Positions 36,689-49,424 of a stretch of DNA of 64,000 nucleotides are shown one piece after another (position 1 is the first letter of the stretch; each line of letters begins with the position of its first letter). The notes beneath the pieces were generated by a model. The model saw only the letters and a list, made by a program, of their open reading frames with translations. It did not search any database and was not told the origin of the DNA. The DNA lies in the NCBI RefSeq assembly GCF_900109515.1, contig NZ_FOBD01000010.1:186001-250000 (forward strand). The letters run 5' to 3'. Source of the DNA: Paenibacillus sp. OK003. GTDB lineage: Bacteria; Bacillota; Bacilli; Paenibacillales; Paenibacillaceae. The translations under genes and the position numbers were made by a program.

Positions 36689-37570
36689 TTAATTCAATGG
36701 TTCAGTTCTGAAGTTCCTGCGATAGCTCTGCGGGGTTTCTCCCGTAATTCGTTTAAAGACAGCGTAAAATGAATCTACATCCCGGTAACCTACAAGTTCA
36801 GCAATTAAACTGACTTTATGTTGTGAATTCTTCAGCAATTCACAGCTTTTTTGTATGCGCAAATGTTGTAGATAAGCACCAAATGTCCGCCCGGTATGGG
36901 TCACGAACATGCGCCCAATATGTCTTTCGCTCCAACCAGAAATACTCACCAGTTCGCTTAGACGGATTCGTTCGTTAACATGTTGGTCCAGGTAATGAAG
37001 GATATGTTCCATATCAGTCGCATTTTCCTTCTCTTTGCAGGTAGCTTGATGGATCTGTCTGTAAGTCGTCACGACGAGTTGGCTAACAAGCGTATACAGG
37101 ATCGTGGAAGAGCCGATTCCCGGAACGGCAGATTCGCGGTACAGTTTTACCATTAATTCTTCCATCCGTTGGCTGTAATCTGTGATGGATACATAAGGAA
37201 CCCGATTCTTTTCCAGGTCTGTCAGATGGTTTCGAATCTCCTGCTCCTGAATAATAATGGACAGGGTGTGGATCAGTTCGGAATTGAACAGACAGTTATA
37301 GATAATGAGTGGATGCTCTGATACATTCGCAGTAGCTGGGCGGAATACATGAGGAACGCCGACTGGAATGACAAATAACATCCCTTTGTGTACCGGAATA
37401 ATATCGTCACCAATGTGATGAAAGCCCTTTCCTTCTGCCACATAACTATACTCAACAAACTCGTGTGCGTGAAAGGGAACCATAAAATCCTCGGAACATC
37501 GGTTCACGAACAGCTTCAGATTATTCTGGAAAAAGGATTCACTCTTGAACAGCTGTATGGTTGGATTCAC
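36689..37570 (-). CDS. AraC-family regulator, likely of the rhamnosidase gene
   Basis: A 293-residue regulator. The N-terminal cupin sensor spans about 20-100 (VPFHAHEFVEYSYVAEGKGF, HIGDDIIPVHKGMLFVIPVG), with an AraC/XylS DNA-binding domain at about 190-290 (IRLSELVSISGWSERHIGRM, then VSLIAELVGYRDVDSFYAVF and GETPQSYRR). GTG start at 37570 after AAGGAGGCTATTCC. Divergent from the GH78 alpha-L-rhamnosidase with a direct repeat between them, so it probably senses rhamnose or a rhamnoside. Confidence 0.9.
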   Translation of the reverse strand: MNPTIQLFKSESFFQNNLKLFVNRCSEDFMVPFHAHEFVEYSYVAEGKGFHHIGDDIIPVHKGMLFVIPVGVPHVFRPATANVSEHPLIIYNCLFNSELIHTLSIIIQEQEIRNHLTDLEKNRVPYVSITDYSQRMEELMVKLYRESAVPGIGSSTILYTLVSQLVVTTYRQIHQATCKEKENATDMEHILHYLDQHVNERIRLSELVSISGWSERHIGRMFVTHTGRTFGAYLQHLRIQKSCELLKNSQHKVSLIAELVGYRDVDSFYAVFKRITGETPQSYRRNFRTEPLN

Positions 37571-37599
37571 GGAATAGCCTCCTTAGTTGGAATGACCAG

Positions 37600-37631
37600 A
37601 TTACCGGGTTAAACTGTCCTCATTACCGGGT
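37600..37631 (+). promoter_or_regulatory. Direct repeat ATTACCGGGT, putative AraC operator
   Basis: ATTACCGGGT at 37600-37609 and again at 37622-37631, a 22-bp period (about two helical turns), as expected for two AraC-type half-sites. It lies 30 bp upstream of the AraC gene and 56-87 bp upstream of the rhamnosidase. Confidence 0.6.
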
Positions 37632-37686
37632 ATTTCCGATCACAGAATCGATATAATTATATCGTAACCTTGAATTGGAAACCACG

Positions 37687-40419
37687 ATGGAAAGGGATGT
37701 TTCTCTGATGTTGACCGTAAGTCATCTGCGTTGTGAGTATAGAGTAAATCCGATTGGACTAGATATCACGTCACCCAGATTAAGCTGGCATTTGCAATCC
37801 GATCACAGAAATTGTGTACAGTCAGATTATCAAATTCAGTTGTCACGAACGGAAGATTTTGCTCAGATTGAATGGGATTCCCACAAAAAGAGCTCTGATC
37901 AGTCCATTCATGTTGAACTGGAGCACTGGGTGCCAGAAGCACGAACCCGCTACTATTATCGCATTCGTGCCTGGGATCGTGCAGGAGATGAATCGGACTG
38001 GTCGGAGTCAGCGTATTTCGAGACGGGATTCATGGGTAGTGAAGATGCCTGGCAGGCGGAGTGGATCACAGTCGATCCTTCCTCTCAGCAGGATGAGTCT
38101 TGCCCACGACTGCGTACCTCGTTTGAATTGAAAAGGCCTGTAGCTTCGGCAAGAATATATGTGACTGCACTTGGATTGTACGAACTTCATCTGAATAATC
38201 AGCGAGTGGGCGAAGCGTACTTCACCCCGGGCTGGACCAGTTATAGTAAGCGGTTGCAATATCAGGTTTATGATGTTACCGAACAGCTTCAGAATGGACA
38301 GAATATACTCGGTGCTTATCTGGGAGATGGCTGGTACAAAGGACATTTGGGATGGGAGAAAAAGCAGGAGATATACGGTACGAACGTAGGCTTGCTGCTG
38401 GAACTTCATATTCATTATACCGATGGTTCAGAAGAACATATTATTTCGAATCGAAACTGGAAGAGTTCCCCCAGCGCCATTCGCAGCTCGGACATTTATA
38501 TGGGCGAAACGTATGATGCACGTATGGAATCTGATTGGCAGGATTCATCCTCAGTCCAATGGTCGCCGGTACGTGTACTGGATCACTCCAAGGAGATTAT
38601 TATTGCACAAGAGAACGTACCCGTAACGCCAATAGAGCAAATTAAACCGATCACTTTGCTTACAACTCCACTGGGAGAGCGTGTGCTGGACATGGGACAG
38701 AATATGGTCGGTTGGGTGAGATTCAGCATTCAGGGTGAAGCGGGGCATACGGTTGAGTTGCTACATGCCGAGATATTGGATCATCAGGGTAATTTCTACA
38801 CTGAAAACCTGCGTGGTGCAACGCAGTGCATCCGTTATACCCTAAAAGGCGCTGGAGTAGAGACGTACGAGCCACGTTTCACATTTCAGGGATTCCGTTA
38901 TGTGAAGTTGATTGGATTCCCGGATGAGATTCGGCTTGAGGATTTCACCGGTGTAGTTCTGCATTCCAATATGGAGCGAACCGGTGATTTCAAAAGCTCC
39001 AGTCCACTCGTGAATCAGCTTCATCACAATATATTGTGGGGGCAAAAAGGGAATTTCGTTGACGTACCGACAGATTGTCCGCAGCGTGATGAGCGGCTGG
39101 GCTGGACGGGAGACGCGCAGATGTTTATACGCACATCCTCATATCTGATGAACACAGCGCCTTTTTTCACCAAATGGCTGAGGGATCTGCAGGCCGATCA
39201 AGGAGAGGATGGAGGCATTCCTTTCTATGTTCCTGATTTGAGGAGCTCGACGTCAGACGGATGGGGGGATACGAATCATTCTTCCGCTGCCTGGGGGGAC
39301 GCCGCAGTGATCTGTCCATGGACGATCTACGAGATGTACGGGGATGTCAGGCTGTTGGCCGAGCAATATGACAGCATGAAGCGCTGGATTAATTACATTC
39401 ATGCTCAAGGAGAGAATCCTTACTTGTGGAATACGGGCTTCCACTTTGGTGATTGGCTCGGGCTGGATTCCAAGCCGGACAGCTATATTGGGGCTACAGA
39501 TAAGGATTTCGTAGCAACTGCATTCTATGCTTATTCGGTTTCTCTAACACGGAAGGCTGCTGAGGTGTTGGGGCATACGGAAGATGTAACTTATTATAAT
39601 GAGCTGCATGACAACATTGTTGCTGCATTTCAAAATGAATTTGTGACACCAGCGGGCAAACTTGCAGTCCCCACACAGACCGCGCATGTGCTCGCTTTGC
39701 ATTTTGACCTATTGGATTCTACAGCTCGGAAACGTACCATTGATCGATTGGGGAAACTGGTTGCCGATGCAGGAAACCACTTGACCACCGGTTTTGTTGG
39801 AACACCTTATCTGAATCCGGTATTGAGTGATACGGGGCATCATGATCTGGCCTATACGCTGCTCTTTCAGGAAGATTATCCATCCTGGTTATATCAAGTG
39901 ACACAAGGTGCGACTACGGTTTGGGAGCATTGGGACGGAATCAGGGAGGATGGCAGTCTGTGGAGTGCAGACATGAATTCCTTCAACCATTATGCTTACG
40001 GCGCCATAGGGGAGTGGTTATATCGTTATGTTGCCGGAATTAACACAGATGAGCATGAGCCAGGATTCCGCATCGTACACATCGAGCCCAAACCAGGACC
40101 AGGACTGGATTGGGTGGAAGCGAGTTTCGAGACCATGTACGGTTCTGTCACATCCAACTGGTATCGCCGCGATAATAACGAGATCGAGGTTCGTGTGACC
40201 ATACCTGCCAATACGACGGGCACGGTTCTTCTTCCTGGAGCAGATGTGCAGACGGTTCTGGAGAACGGAAAAGCTTTGGCCCAAGTAGCGGACATTCATG
40301 AAATTCAAACGCAAGCATCAGATGTACGAATTGCTCTGGGCTCAGGAAGCTACCAATTCACATACAAGGTAGTTAAAACAGAGCAGGAATTGCAGGCGCA
40401 ACAGGTGGAATCAGTATAA
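37687..40419 (+). CDS. GH78 alpha-L-rhamnosidase
   Basis: A multidomain enzyme of about 910 residues removing terminal alpha-L-rhamnose from glycosides and pectic side chains. It has an N-terminal Bac_rhamnosid_N-type region (LRCEYRVNPIGLDITSPRLS, then SWHLQSD) and beta-sandwich domains. The (alpha/alpha)6 catalytic domain begins near GNFVDVPTDCPQRDERLGWT, with the conserved acidic residues of DERLGWTGD, and further acidic positions lie in GVTTVWEHWDGI-like sequence (GATTVWEHWDGIREDGS). The C-terminal domain contains HIEPKPGPGL. No signal peptide, so intracellular. Start uncertain: ATG 37687 or 37708, or TTG 37675; none has a strong RBS. Controlled by the divergent AraC gene. Confidence 0.93.
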   Translation: MERDVSLMLTVSHLRCEYRVNPIGLDITSPRLSWHLQSDHRNCVQSDYQIQLSRTEDFAQIEWDSHKKSSDQSIHVELEHWVPEARTRYYYRIRAWDRAGDESDWSESAYFETGFMGSEDAWQAEWITVDPSSQQDESCPRLRTSFELKRPVASARIYVTALGLYELHLNNQRVGEAYFTPGWTSYSKRLQYQVYDVTEQLQNGQNILGAYLGDGWYKGHLGWEKKQEIYGTNVGLLLELHIHYTDGSEEHIISNRNWKSSPSAIRSSDIYMGETYDARMESDWQDSSSVQWSPVRVLDHSKEIIIAQENVPVTPIEQIKPITLLTTPLGERVLDMGQNMVGWVRFSIQGEAGHTVELLHAEILDHQGNFYTENLRGATQCIRYTLKGAGVETYEPRFTFQGFRYVKLIGFPDEIRLEDFTGVVLHSNMERTGDFKSSSPLVNQLHHNILWGQKGNFVDVPTDCPQRDERLGWTGDAQMFIRTSSYLMNTAPFFTKWLRDLQADQGEDGGIPFYVPDLRSSTSDGWGDTNHSSAAWGDAAVICPWTIYEMYGDVRLLAEQYDSMKRWINYIHAQGENPYLWNTGFHFGDWLGLDSKPDSYIGATDKDFVATAFYAYSVSLTRKAAEVLGHTEDVTYYNELHDNIVAAFQNEFVTPAGKLAVPTQTAHVLALHFDLLDSTARKRTIDRLGKLVADAGNHLTTGFVGTPYLNPVLSDTGHHDLAYTLLFQEDYPSWLYQVTQGATTVWEHWDGIREDGSLWSADMNSFNHYAYGAIGEWLYRYVAGINTDEHEPGFRIVHIEPKPGPGLDWVEASFETMYGSVTSNWYRRDNNEIEVRVTIPANTTGTVLLPGADVQTVLENGKALAQVADIHEIQTQASDVRIALGSGSYQFTYKVVKTEQELQAQQVESV

Positions 40420-40487
40420 CTGGTGTGCATTAGAGGAATAAGCAAGCAGGATCATGAACTATTATAATAGCGAAAGCTGGACCGAGT

Positions 40488-40520
40488 AGAGGATCTGCCC
40501 ACGCAGGTTCTCTTTTTTTT
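40488..40520 (+). terminator. Terminator of the rhamnosidase gene
   Basis: AGAGGATCTGC pairs with GCAGGTTCTCT (two G-U pairs, 4-nt loop), followed by eight T. Confidence 0.85.
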
Positions 40521-40561
40521 ACTTGAATAGAGACATTATGAGTAAGGAGGACGTATGCAGA

Positions 40562-41089
40562 ATGAGCAAAGAAAAAGTTAGAATGGTTAAACCTTCAGCT
40601 GAATATAAAGAAACGTATGTGGCATTTTATGAAGATTGGGTTGCAAGCGGAGAATCAATGGTACCGTGGGTCATTTCGAAAGAACCCTATCCTTTTGAAG
40701 AGATGTTAGCTTTTTTGGAGCGCAGCGAACAAGGCATCGATATCCCGGAAGGCTGGGTCAGGGACAGTACATACTGGCTCGTGACGGAGAGTGAGCGAGT
40801 GGTGGGAGCCGTAAATATACGACATGAATTGAATGAGAATCTGTTCCATAGCGGAGGGCATATTGGTTATGGAATTCGTCCAAGCGAGCGTCAGAATGGA
40901 TACGGTGCGGAGATCCTCAAGCTTTCCTTGGAAATTACCAAAGATCTCGGAATTACCAAAGTATTAGTCGTATGTGACGCCCATAATGAGGCATCCAGAA
41001 GAGTTATTCTTCGTAACGGGGGCATTCAGGATCAAAACTATGTAGAGCCTGACGGAAATATCGTTGAGCGGTTCTGGATAGGTAAATAG
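40562..41089 (+). CDS. GNAT-family N-acetyltransferase
   Basis: A 175-residue GNAT. The acetyl-CoA-binding stretch is HIGYGIRPSERQNGYGAEIL (motif A, Q/R-x-x-G-x-G type), followed by the usual NEASRRVILRNGG segment. The best start is ATG 40562 after AAGGAGG, 11 nt spacing; two earlier in-frame ATGs lack an RBS. Acceptor unknown. Confidence 0.85.
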   Translation: MSKEKVRMVKPSAEYKETYVAFYEDWVASGESMVPWVISKEPYPFEEMLAFLERSEQGIDIPEGWVRDSTYWLVTESERVVGAVNIRHELNENLFHSGGHIGYGIRPSERQNGYGAEILKLSLEITKDLGITKVLVVCDAHNEASRRVILRNGGIQDQNYVEPDGNIVERFWIGK

Positions 41090-41240
41090 CTATTGTCGAA
41101 TAATGCTGAATGTTGTAGTAATTTAACAAAAATAATATAGATCATGATTGTATTACTAACGTCTGCTGATTAAAATAAAACTTAGAATCTGGATTGCGGC
41201 CGGAAACTATCATCCTATCAGGCATAAGTGAGGTTTTATT

Positions 41241-42329
41241 ATGAATCAACCGGTTAATCGGCCCCGGCGTATTGAGTATCTGGATCTCTATCGTGCTTTT
41301 GCAATTATGGCAGTGGTCGCTATTCATGCGACTTCAACAGCAGTTACACATTATCCCAAGCACAGTTTGGATCATGACTTTTACTATTTTTGGAACAGCT
41401 TTCTGCAATTCGCAGTACCTGCATTTCTGTTTCTCTCGTCGTTGGTGTTGTTCTACAATTACAGCTCCAAGATGAAGGAAAAAGGCTGGATGCCCGCTTT
41501 TTATAAAAAGCGATTATTTTATGTTTTTGTGCCTTATCTGGCCTGGTCACTCATTTATTTTATCGTCAAACAATGGCTAGCAGGCAAAGAGCCTTTGGCA
41601 CATTTGAAGCAGTTCTCGGAGCAATTGTTAACCGGTACTGCACATACGCATTTATATTTTTTTCTGATTATTTTGCAATTTTATGTGGTTTTTCCACTGC
41701 TTCTTTCGTTAACACGTTATCGTGTATTTAATCGATATTTACCTTTGTTCTTTATTGCCGCGCAGGCTGTTTTTTACGCACTGCATTTGCAGTTTCATTT
41801 CTCACGGATGGGGAGTTTGCTGCCCAGTTACCTGATTGTTATTGGATTCGGTGCATGGATCGGGTTGAACTTCGATGCGGCATTGAAGAAATTGATCTCG
41901 TACCGTTATGTGCTGATTGCTGCATTGTTGAGCGGAGGAGCAGTGTTTATTTACGGTAATACTTATATAAAAACGGCTTTCGCCGCAACTCCGGCGCTAA
42001 CCTATACGTTGCTATTTCTATTCCGTAATCTGTTTACCCTCTCAGCCTGCTTACTCTTACTGATCGTATGTGAACGAATAGGTGCATGGAAACAGAATGG
42101 ATCTAATCGGACAACTCGCATTCTGAACTCTTTGGGTACGGTGGCGTTTGGTGTATTTTTAATACACCCATTAGTGCTCTTGTTCTGGAGAAGAGAGCTT
42201 TCCGTGGAACTCGCTCCACACTTCAGCCTTGGCATTATGCTGTCTTATGTTGTGGCGATTTTGCTCTCATGGATGATTGCCATGGGACTTAGAAGAATGA
42301 AGTGGGGATGGGTTCTGATCGGACGTTAA
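41241..42329 (+). CDS. Acyltransferase-3 family membrane protein
   Basis: A 362-residue integral membrane protein with about ten hydrophobic segments. The N-terminal motif EYLDLYRAFAIMAVVAIHAT carries the conserved catalytic His of the AT3 (OafA/WecH/YfiQ) family. These enzymes O-acetylate or succinylate cell-surface sugars or lipids. ATG after GTGAGGTTTTATT. Monocistronic with a terminator downstream; no linked polysaccharide genes, so the target is unknown. Confidence 0.88.
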   Translation: MNQPVNRPRRIEYLDLYRAFAIMAVVAIHATSTAVTHYPKHSLDHDFYYFWNSFLQFAVPAFLFLSSLVLFYNYSSKMKEKGWMPAFYKKRLFYVFVPYLAWSLIYFIVKQWLAGKEPLAHLKQFSEQLLTGTAHTHLYFFLIILQFYVVFPLLLSLTRYRVFNRYLPLFFIAAQAVFYALHLQFHFSRMGSLLPSYLIVIGFGAWIGLNFDAALKKLISYRYVLIAALLSGGAVFIYGNTYIKTAFAATPALTYTLLFLFRNLFTLSACLLLLIVCERIGAWKQNGSNRTTRILNSLGTVAFGVFLIHPLVLLFWRRELSVELAPHFSLGIMLSYVVAILLSWMIAMGLRRMKWGWVLIGR

Positions 42330-42369
42330 CGTTGGGCAGACTATGAAACGATGAATATGAAGTAAAACC

Positions 42370-42428
42370 GAAGAAGAGATTTCAAGCCCTGTAATTTTCA
42401 GCGGATGGCTTGAGATCTCTTCTTTATT
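42370..42428. terminator. Terminator after the acyltransferase gene
   Basis: AAGAAGAGATTTCAAGCC pairs with GGCTTGAGATCTCTTCTT around an 18-nt loop; T-rich end. Confidence 0.85.
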
Positions 42429-42509
42429 TGCCCAAGAGGCGTTATTATGGACTAATGTCCATAAAATTCAAGTAATGGAATACATATTGTTAATGTCAGG
42501 AGTGGTGGC

Positions 42510-43070
42510 ATGAAGTTTATCATTATTTTTGGTCCACAGGCTGTAGGGAAAATGACGGTGGGTCAGGAATTGGAGAAGATCACCGATCTGAAATTATTTC
42601 ACAATCACATGACAATTGAACTGGTGTCACCTTATTTTAGCTATGGCACGCCTCAAGGGAAGAGACTGGTTAATCTGTTCCGTCAGGAGATTTTTGAAGA
42701 AGTGGCGAAGAGCGAGCTGCCCGGTTTGATTTTTACATTTGTATGGGCATTCGATATGAAAGAGGATTGGGAGTACATTCGCAAAGTCAGTGCGTTGTTC
42801 GAGTCCAGAGGTGCAGAGGTATGTTATGTTGAACTGGAGGCTGATCCGACGGAACGACTGGAGCGTAACAAGAGTCCACATCGGCTGTTGCACAAAGCAA
42901 CGAAGCGTAATATCGAATGGTCTGAGCAGGATCTGCTTTCGAGCATGGAGAAATATCGATTAAACTCAGAGCCCGGAGAAATTACGCATGAGCATTATAT
43001 TCGTATTAATAACACAGACAAGAGCCCGAAAGACGTGGCGCAGCTAATCCAAGAACGATTCAAACTGTAA
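42510..43070 (+). CDS. P-loop kinase-like ATPase
   Basis: A 186-residue P-loop protein. Walker A is FGPQAVGKMTVG at residues 6-17, and a lid-like segment ERLERNKSPHRLLHKATKR lies near 112-130. This matches small shikimate/gluconate-kinase-like or AAA_33 NTPases of unknown substrate. The ATG follows CAGGAGTGGTGGC. It is 21 bp upstream of the small membrane protein gene, likely co-transcribed. Confidence 0.8.
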   Translation: MKFIIIFGPQAVGKMTVGQELEKITDLKLFHNHMTIELVSPYFSYGTPQGKRLVNLFRQEIFEEVAKSELPGLIFTFVWAFDMKEDWEYIRKVSALFESRGAEVCYVELEADPTERLERNKSPHRLLHKATKRNIEWSEQDLLSSMEKYRLNSEPGEITHEHYIRINNTDKSPKDVAQLIQERFKL

Positions 43071-43091
43071 TTGAAAGTGGAGGGGAAAAGC

Positions 43092-43397
43092 ATGTATCTC
43101 ATTTTGGCTCTAGTAGTAGGATTTGTTCTGTGTCTTCTGATCCCATATGGTACGATTCTGGCAGGCGCGATTATATTTGCACTTGTTGCAGACAATTATC
43201 GTCAGACCATGAGTATGCGCGAGGATATTCGTTCCATTAAGCATCATCTGGGACTGATGCACAAGGGTGAAGCGGAAGAGTACCAGATCGATAAACAGTT
43301 AACGGATATCGAACACTTGGATTCGGACCAGTTGAAGATCATTAATCGAAGAATTGAAGCAGAGCTGGAGAAGGAAAGCAAAAAGAATAAATCATGA
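43092..43397 (+). CDS. Small membrane-anchored protein
   Basis: A 101-residue protein. An N-terminal hydrophobic hairpin at residues 1-35 (MYLILALVVGFVLCLLIPYG, then TILAGAIIFALV) is followed by a charged, coiled-coil-prone cytoplasmic tail rich in Glu and Lys. Start ATG 43092 after GTGGAGGGGAAAAGC. Function unknown. Confidence 0.7.
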   Translation: MYLILALVVGFVLCLLIPYGTILAGAIIFALVADNYRQTMSMREDIRSIKHHLGLMHKGEAEEYQIDKQLTDIEHLDSDQLKIINRRIEAELEKESKKNKS

Positions 43398-43426
43398 TCA
43401 AACACTACACCTAAAGGGAGAATCGA

Positions 43427-44209
43427 ATGACCATTGATATAGATAATGCTGAAGAATACGATAACCCCGCTTTATACGATCAGGAGAATAATGCATACCT
43501 GGAAGATGTGAAATTCCTATCCAAATGGGCTGCAAAAGCTGATGGCGTGATTATTGACATCGCTTGTGGTACAGGAAGGGCGACGATTCCATTAGCTTTG
43601 GAAGGCCATCATCTTATCGGTGTGGATCTCCATGAAGGAATGTTAGCAGAAGCAAGAAACAAAGCAGAACATCTTCAATTAGCCATTGAGTGGGTGGAAC
43701 AGGATTGTTCCAAACTGCAATTAAATGTGACAAGCCCAATGATTTACTCCATCGGCAATTCGTTTCAACATTTCCTGACCAATGAAGACCAGGACGGATT
43801 ATTATCCTCAGTGAACAAACATTTGGAGATGGGAGGCATTTTTATTTTTGGTACTCGCTTCCCGAGCACAGAGGAATTGTTACAACCTCCGACTGAAGAA
43901 TACTGGAGAAGTTATGTCGATAGTGAAACCCATAATACTGTTGATGTATATACCATCAGCCGCTATAATTCAGTCCAGCAGATCCAGCACTATACTACAA
44001 CAAGGAAGATGAAGGATGGGAATGGAAATATCATCAGCGAAACAAGTACCAACATCCGTTTGAGATATACATACCCCCAAGAGATGAAGCGTATATTAGG
44101 CGCAAATGGTTTCGAAATTTTACATTTCTATAAGGATTGGCAGGGTACGCCATTGACTGATGAGAGTTATGAGATGATATATGTCTGCAAAAAAGTGAGC
44201 AAAGCGTGA
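43427..44209 (+). CDS. Class I SAM-dependent methyltransferase
   Basis: A 260-residue methyltransferase. SAM motif I is IIDIACGTGRATIPLA (about 40-55), motif II GVDLHEGMLAEAR and motif III MIYSIGNSFQHFLTNEDQ. The C-terminal half is a beta-rich substrate domain (QQIQHYTTTRKMKDGNGNI). RBS AAAGGGAGAATCGA, ATG 43427. Third of three closely spaced same-strand genes. Substrate unknown. Confidence 0.88.
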   Translation: MTIDIDNAEEYDNPALYDQENNAYLEDVKFLSKWAAKADGVIIDIACGTGRATIPLALEGHHLIGVDLHEGMLAEARNKAEHLQLAIEWVEQDCSKLQLNVTSPMIYSIGNSFQHFLTNEDQDGLLSSVNKHLEMGGIFIFGTRFPSTEELLQPPTEEYWRSYVDSETHNTVDVYTISRYNSVQQIQHYTTTRKMKDGNGNIISETSTNIRLRYTYPQEMKRILGANGFEILHFYKDWQGTPLTDESYEMIYVCKKVSKA

Positions 44210-44743
44210 CAAAAAAATGATAATTGATTTTTTTGTATGCATTTCTTCATCATTCGGACACATTAAGTCCTCCTCTTATGCGGGGCTTTTTTGTTTATTT
44301 ATGATCCGGATTCGACAGGATTTTAAGCAGCATATAAGCAAAAATATAGACAATAAGTGCAAGCACTTTTACTCTGGAATGACTCGGAAGCGCTCATGAA
44401 TGCATCTATTAATTTTGGTTTATATGGACGAATTGAAAAGCGAGTAGTGGGCTGTCTGATACAGATCAGAAGCATATAGGTATTGAAATTCTGGATTTGG
44501 TGCTCTCGGTGCAAGTATAATTCCCTGAATAAGGCGTCATGCTAAAGGAGTGGTTTGTATGGGAAGGTAGATCGATACAGATTCAATATGCACAAACAGA
44601 AAAAAACACAAAGCAGATAAACAGATTCATTTAGGCGTTTAAAATGTAGTTTGCTAGGGGAAAAGCATCATCGATTTTTTTGTTGCACAATGTAGAAAAA
44701 TGTAATACCATGAACGCACATATAGTTAACATTGAAGTGAAAT
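44210..44743 (+). other. Gene-poor interval upstream of the second licT
   Basis: About 530 bp with no convincing gene. Short frames such as 44398-44481 (MNASINFGLYGRIEKRVVGC, then LIQIRSI) look like possible remnants but lack support. A weak hairpin and GGGGCTTTTTTG near 44281 may end the methyltransferase transcript. The final 150 bp are AT-rich and probably hold the licT promoter. Confidence 0.35.
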
Positions 44744-44787
44744 GGGCAAGGCCAGTGACCTCGTGGAAGGTACGGTTTGCCTTTTTC
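44744..44787 (+). terminator. Leader terminator upstream of the second licT
   Basis: GGCAA at 44745-44749 pairs with TTGCC at 44777-44781, with inner ACC/GGT pairing and a T-run to 44786. It sits just ahead of the licT start, as in module 1, so it is probably LicT-controlled, but I could not identify a clear RAT overlapping it. Confidence 0.5.
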
Positions 44788-44807
44788 TGTATATTGGAGT
44801 GGATAAA

Positions 44808-45647
44808 GTGAAGATCGAGAAAGTGTTAAACAATAATGCTGTAGTTGCGATGAAAGACGAGCGTGAAGTCATTGTCATTGGCCGGGGAATTGCTTTTCAG
44901 AAGCGAGCTGGTGATGAGGTGTCCGAGCAGCATATTGATAAGATATTTACTTTACAGAATGAAGATATTCAGGAAAATTTCAAGGCATTAATCGCGAGCA
45001 TACCACTGGAATACATGAAAGTGTCTGAGGAGATTATTGCCTACGCCAAGCTGAAACTTGGGAAAAAGCTAAACGAGAGCATCTATCTGCATCTGACGGA
45101 TCATATTCATTTTGCTATCGAACGTTATCGTAACCATCTGCCCATCCGTAATGGATTGCTCTGGGAGACCAAGCAGCTCTACAAGGATGAATATGAGGTA
45201 GGGCTGGAAGCGCTAAATATGATTTGTGATCAGTTTGGTGTGCTTTTGCCGGAGGATGAGGCAGGGTTCATGGCCCTTCATTTTGTCAATGCGGCACTAA
45301 ACGAAGAGATGCCTAACATCCGAAGTATGACTCAGGTTATGCAGGAGATTTTGACGATCATCAAATATCATTTCAAAATGGACTTTGACGAGAACTCACT
45401 GAATTATTATCGATTTGTGACCCATCTGAAGTTTTTCGCTCAGCGGCTGGTAAAAGGAAAGCATTATAAAAGCAACAACGACGATGAGTTATTCGAGATG
45501 ATTCAGAAAAAGTATCCTGAAGCGCACAAGTGCTCGGAGAAAATTAAAAAGTTTATTGAAAATAACTACACGTATCAACTGACTGACGAAGAAATGATGT
45601 ATTTAACCATTCATATCGAGCGCGTGGTGCATGCCACATCGGAGTAA
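44808..45647 (+). CDS. licT: LicT/BglG-type transcription antiterminator (module 2)
   Basis: A 279-residue paralogue of the antiterminator at 31510 with the same layout: CAT domain 1-55 (VKIEKVLNNNAVVAMKDERE, VIVIGRGIAFQKR), PRD1 with the His in LTDHIHFAIERYRN and ALHFVNAAL, and PRD2 with VTHLKFFAQRLVKG and TIHIERV. GTG 44808 is chosen because it aligns with the start of other family members and follows TTGGAGTGGATAAA; a longer in-frame ATG at 44742 would begin inside the leader terminator. Expected to act on the RAT elements upstream of the PTS gene at 46013. Confidence 0.92.
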   Translation: MKIEKVLNNNAVVAMKDEREVIVIGRGIAFQKRAGDEVSEQHIDKIFTLQNEDIQENFKALIASIPLEYMKVSEEIIAYAKLKLGKKLNESIYLHLTDHIHFAIERYRNHLPIRNGLLWETKQLYKDEYEVGLEALNMICDQFGVLLPEDEAGFMALHFVNAALNEEMPNIRSMTQVMQEILTIIKYHFKMDFDENSLNYYRFVTHLKFFAQRLVKGKHYKSNNDDELFEMIQKKYPEAHKCSEKIKKFIENNYTYQLTDEEMMYLTIHIERVVHATSE

Positions 45648-45681
45648 CAATATTACAAAATAAAGATTCTTAAAAAAACGC

Positions 45682-45734
45682 TTGCAAAAGTACAGAAGGT
45701 ATTATATTATGAATTCATAAAGTAAGCGCATACA
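45682..45734 (+). promoter_or_regulatory. Sigma-A promoter and cre site of PTS module 2
   Basis: TTGCAA (45682-45687), 17 bp, TATTAT (45705-45710). Ten bases downstream AGTAAGCGCATACA (45721-45734) matches the cre consensus at 12 of 14 positions. The position just after the promoter fits CcpA roadblock repression. Confidence 0.7.
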
Positions 45735-45740
45735 TCAATC

Positions 45741-45769
45741 GGATTGTAACTGTTCAATCAGGCAATTCC
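45741..45769 (+). promoter_or_regulatory. RAT-like element without its own terminator, PTS module 2 leader
   Basis: Core AACTGTTCAATCAGGCAA is nearly identical to the RAT at 32393. The closing stem is changed on both sides (GGATTG with CAATTCC), so pairing is kept by compensatory change. Unlike the others, its 3' end does not overlap a terminator arm. Confidence 0.65.
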
Positions 45770-45868
45770 GAAACTTCCGACCACTTTGGTCCGTAAAGAT
45801 GGGTTGCAACTTACTTTAAGATGAAGTTGTTAGTGTAACAACTGAATATCGCTGTGTACAGCCTTACA

Positions 45869-45977
45869 GGGTTGCAACCGTTAAGGGCAAAACCTGAATT
45901 GCTGAATAACATGACTTATTTCCGAATTTTCGGGAACGTTATGTATGTTCAGTAGTTCAGGTTTTCTTTGTTTCACA
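45869..45977 (+). promoter_or_regulatory. Degenerate RAT and long terminator before PTS module 2
   Basis: GGGTTGCAACCGTTAAGGGC then AAAACC (45869-45894) resembles a shortened RAT. Its end overlaps AAAACCTGAA (45889-45898), which pairs with TTCAGGTTTT (45956-45965) as the base of a long nested hairpin, followed by the T-rich CTTTGTTT. This is the probable regulated terminator for the PTS gene at 46013. Confidence 0.65.
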
Positions 45978-45997
45978 AGCATCGGGAGTCTACTTAG

Positions 45998-49396
<3,399 letters not shown>

Positions 49397-49424
49397 CTCC
49401 AGGTGTAGTCCCTTACGTATATAC

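Noticed and set aside
44323..44514. Minus-strand 63-codon ORF in the gap before the second licT
   Set aside because: No RBS and an unlikely composition; treated as non-coding.
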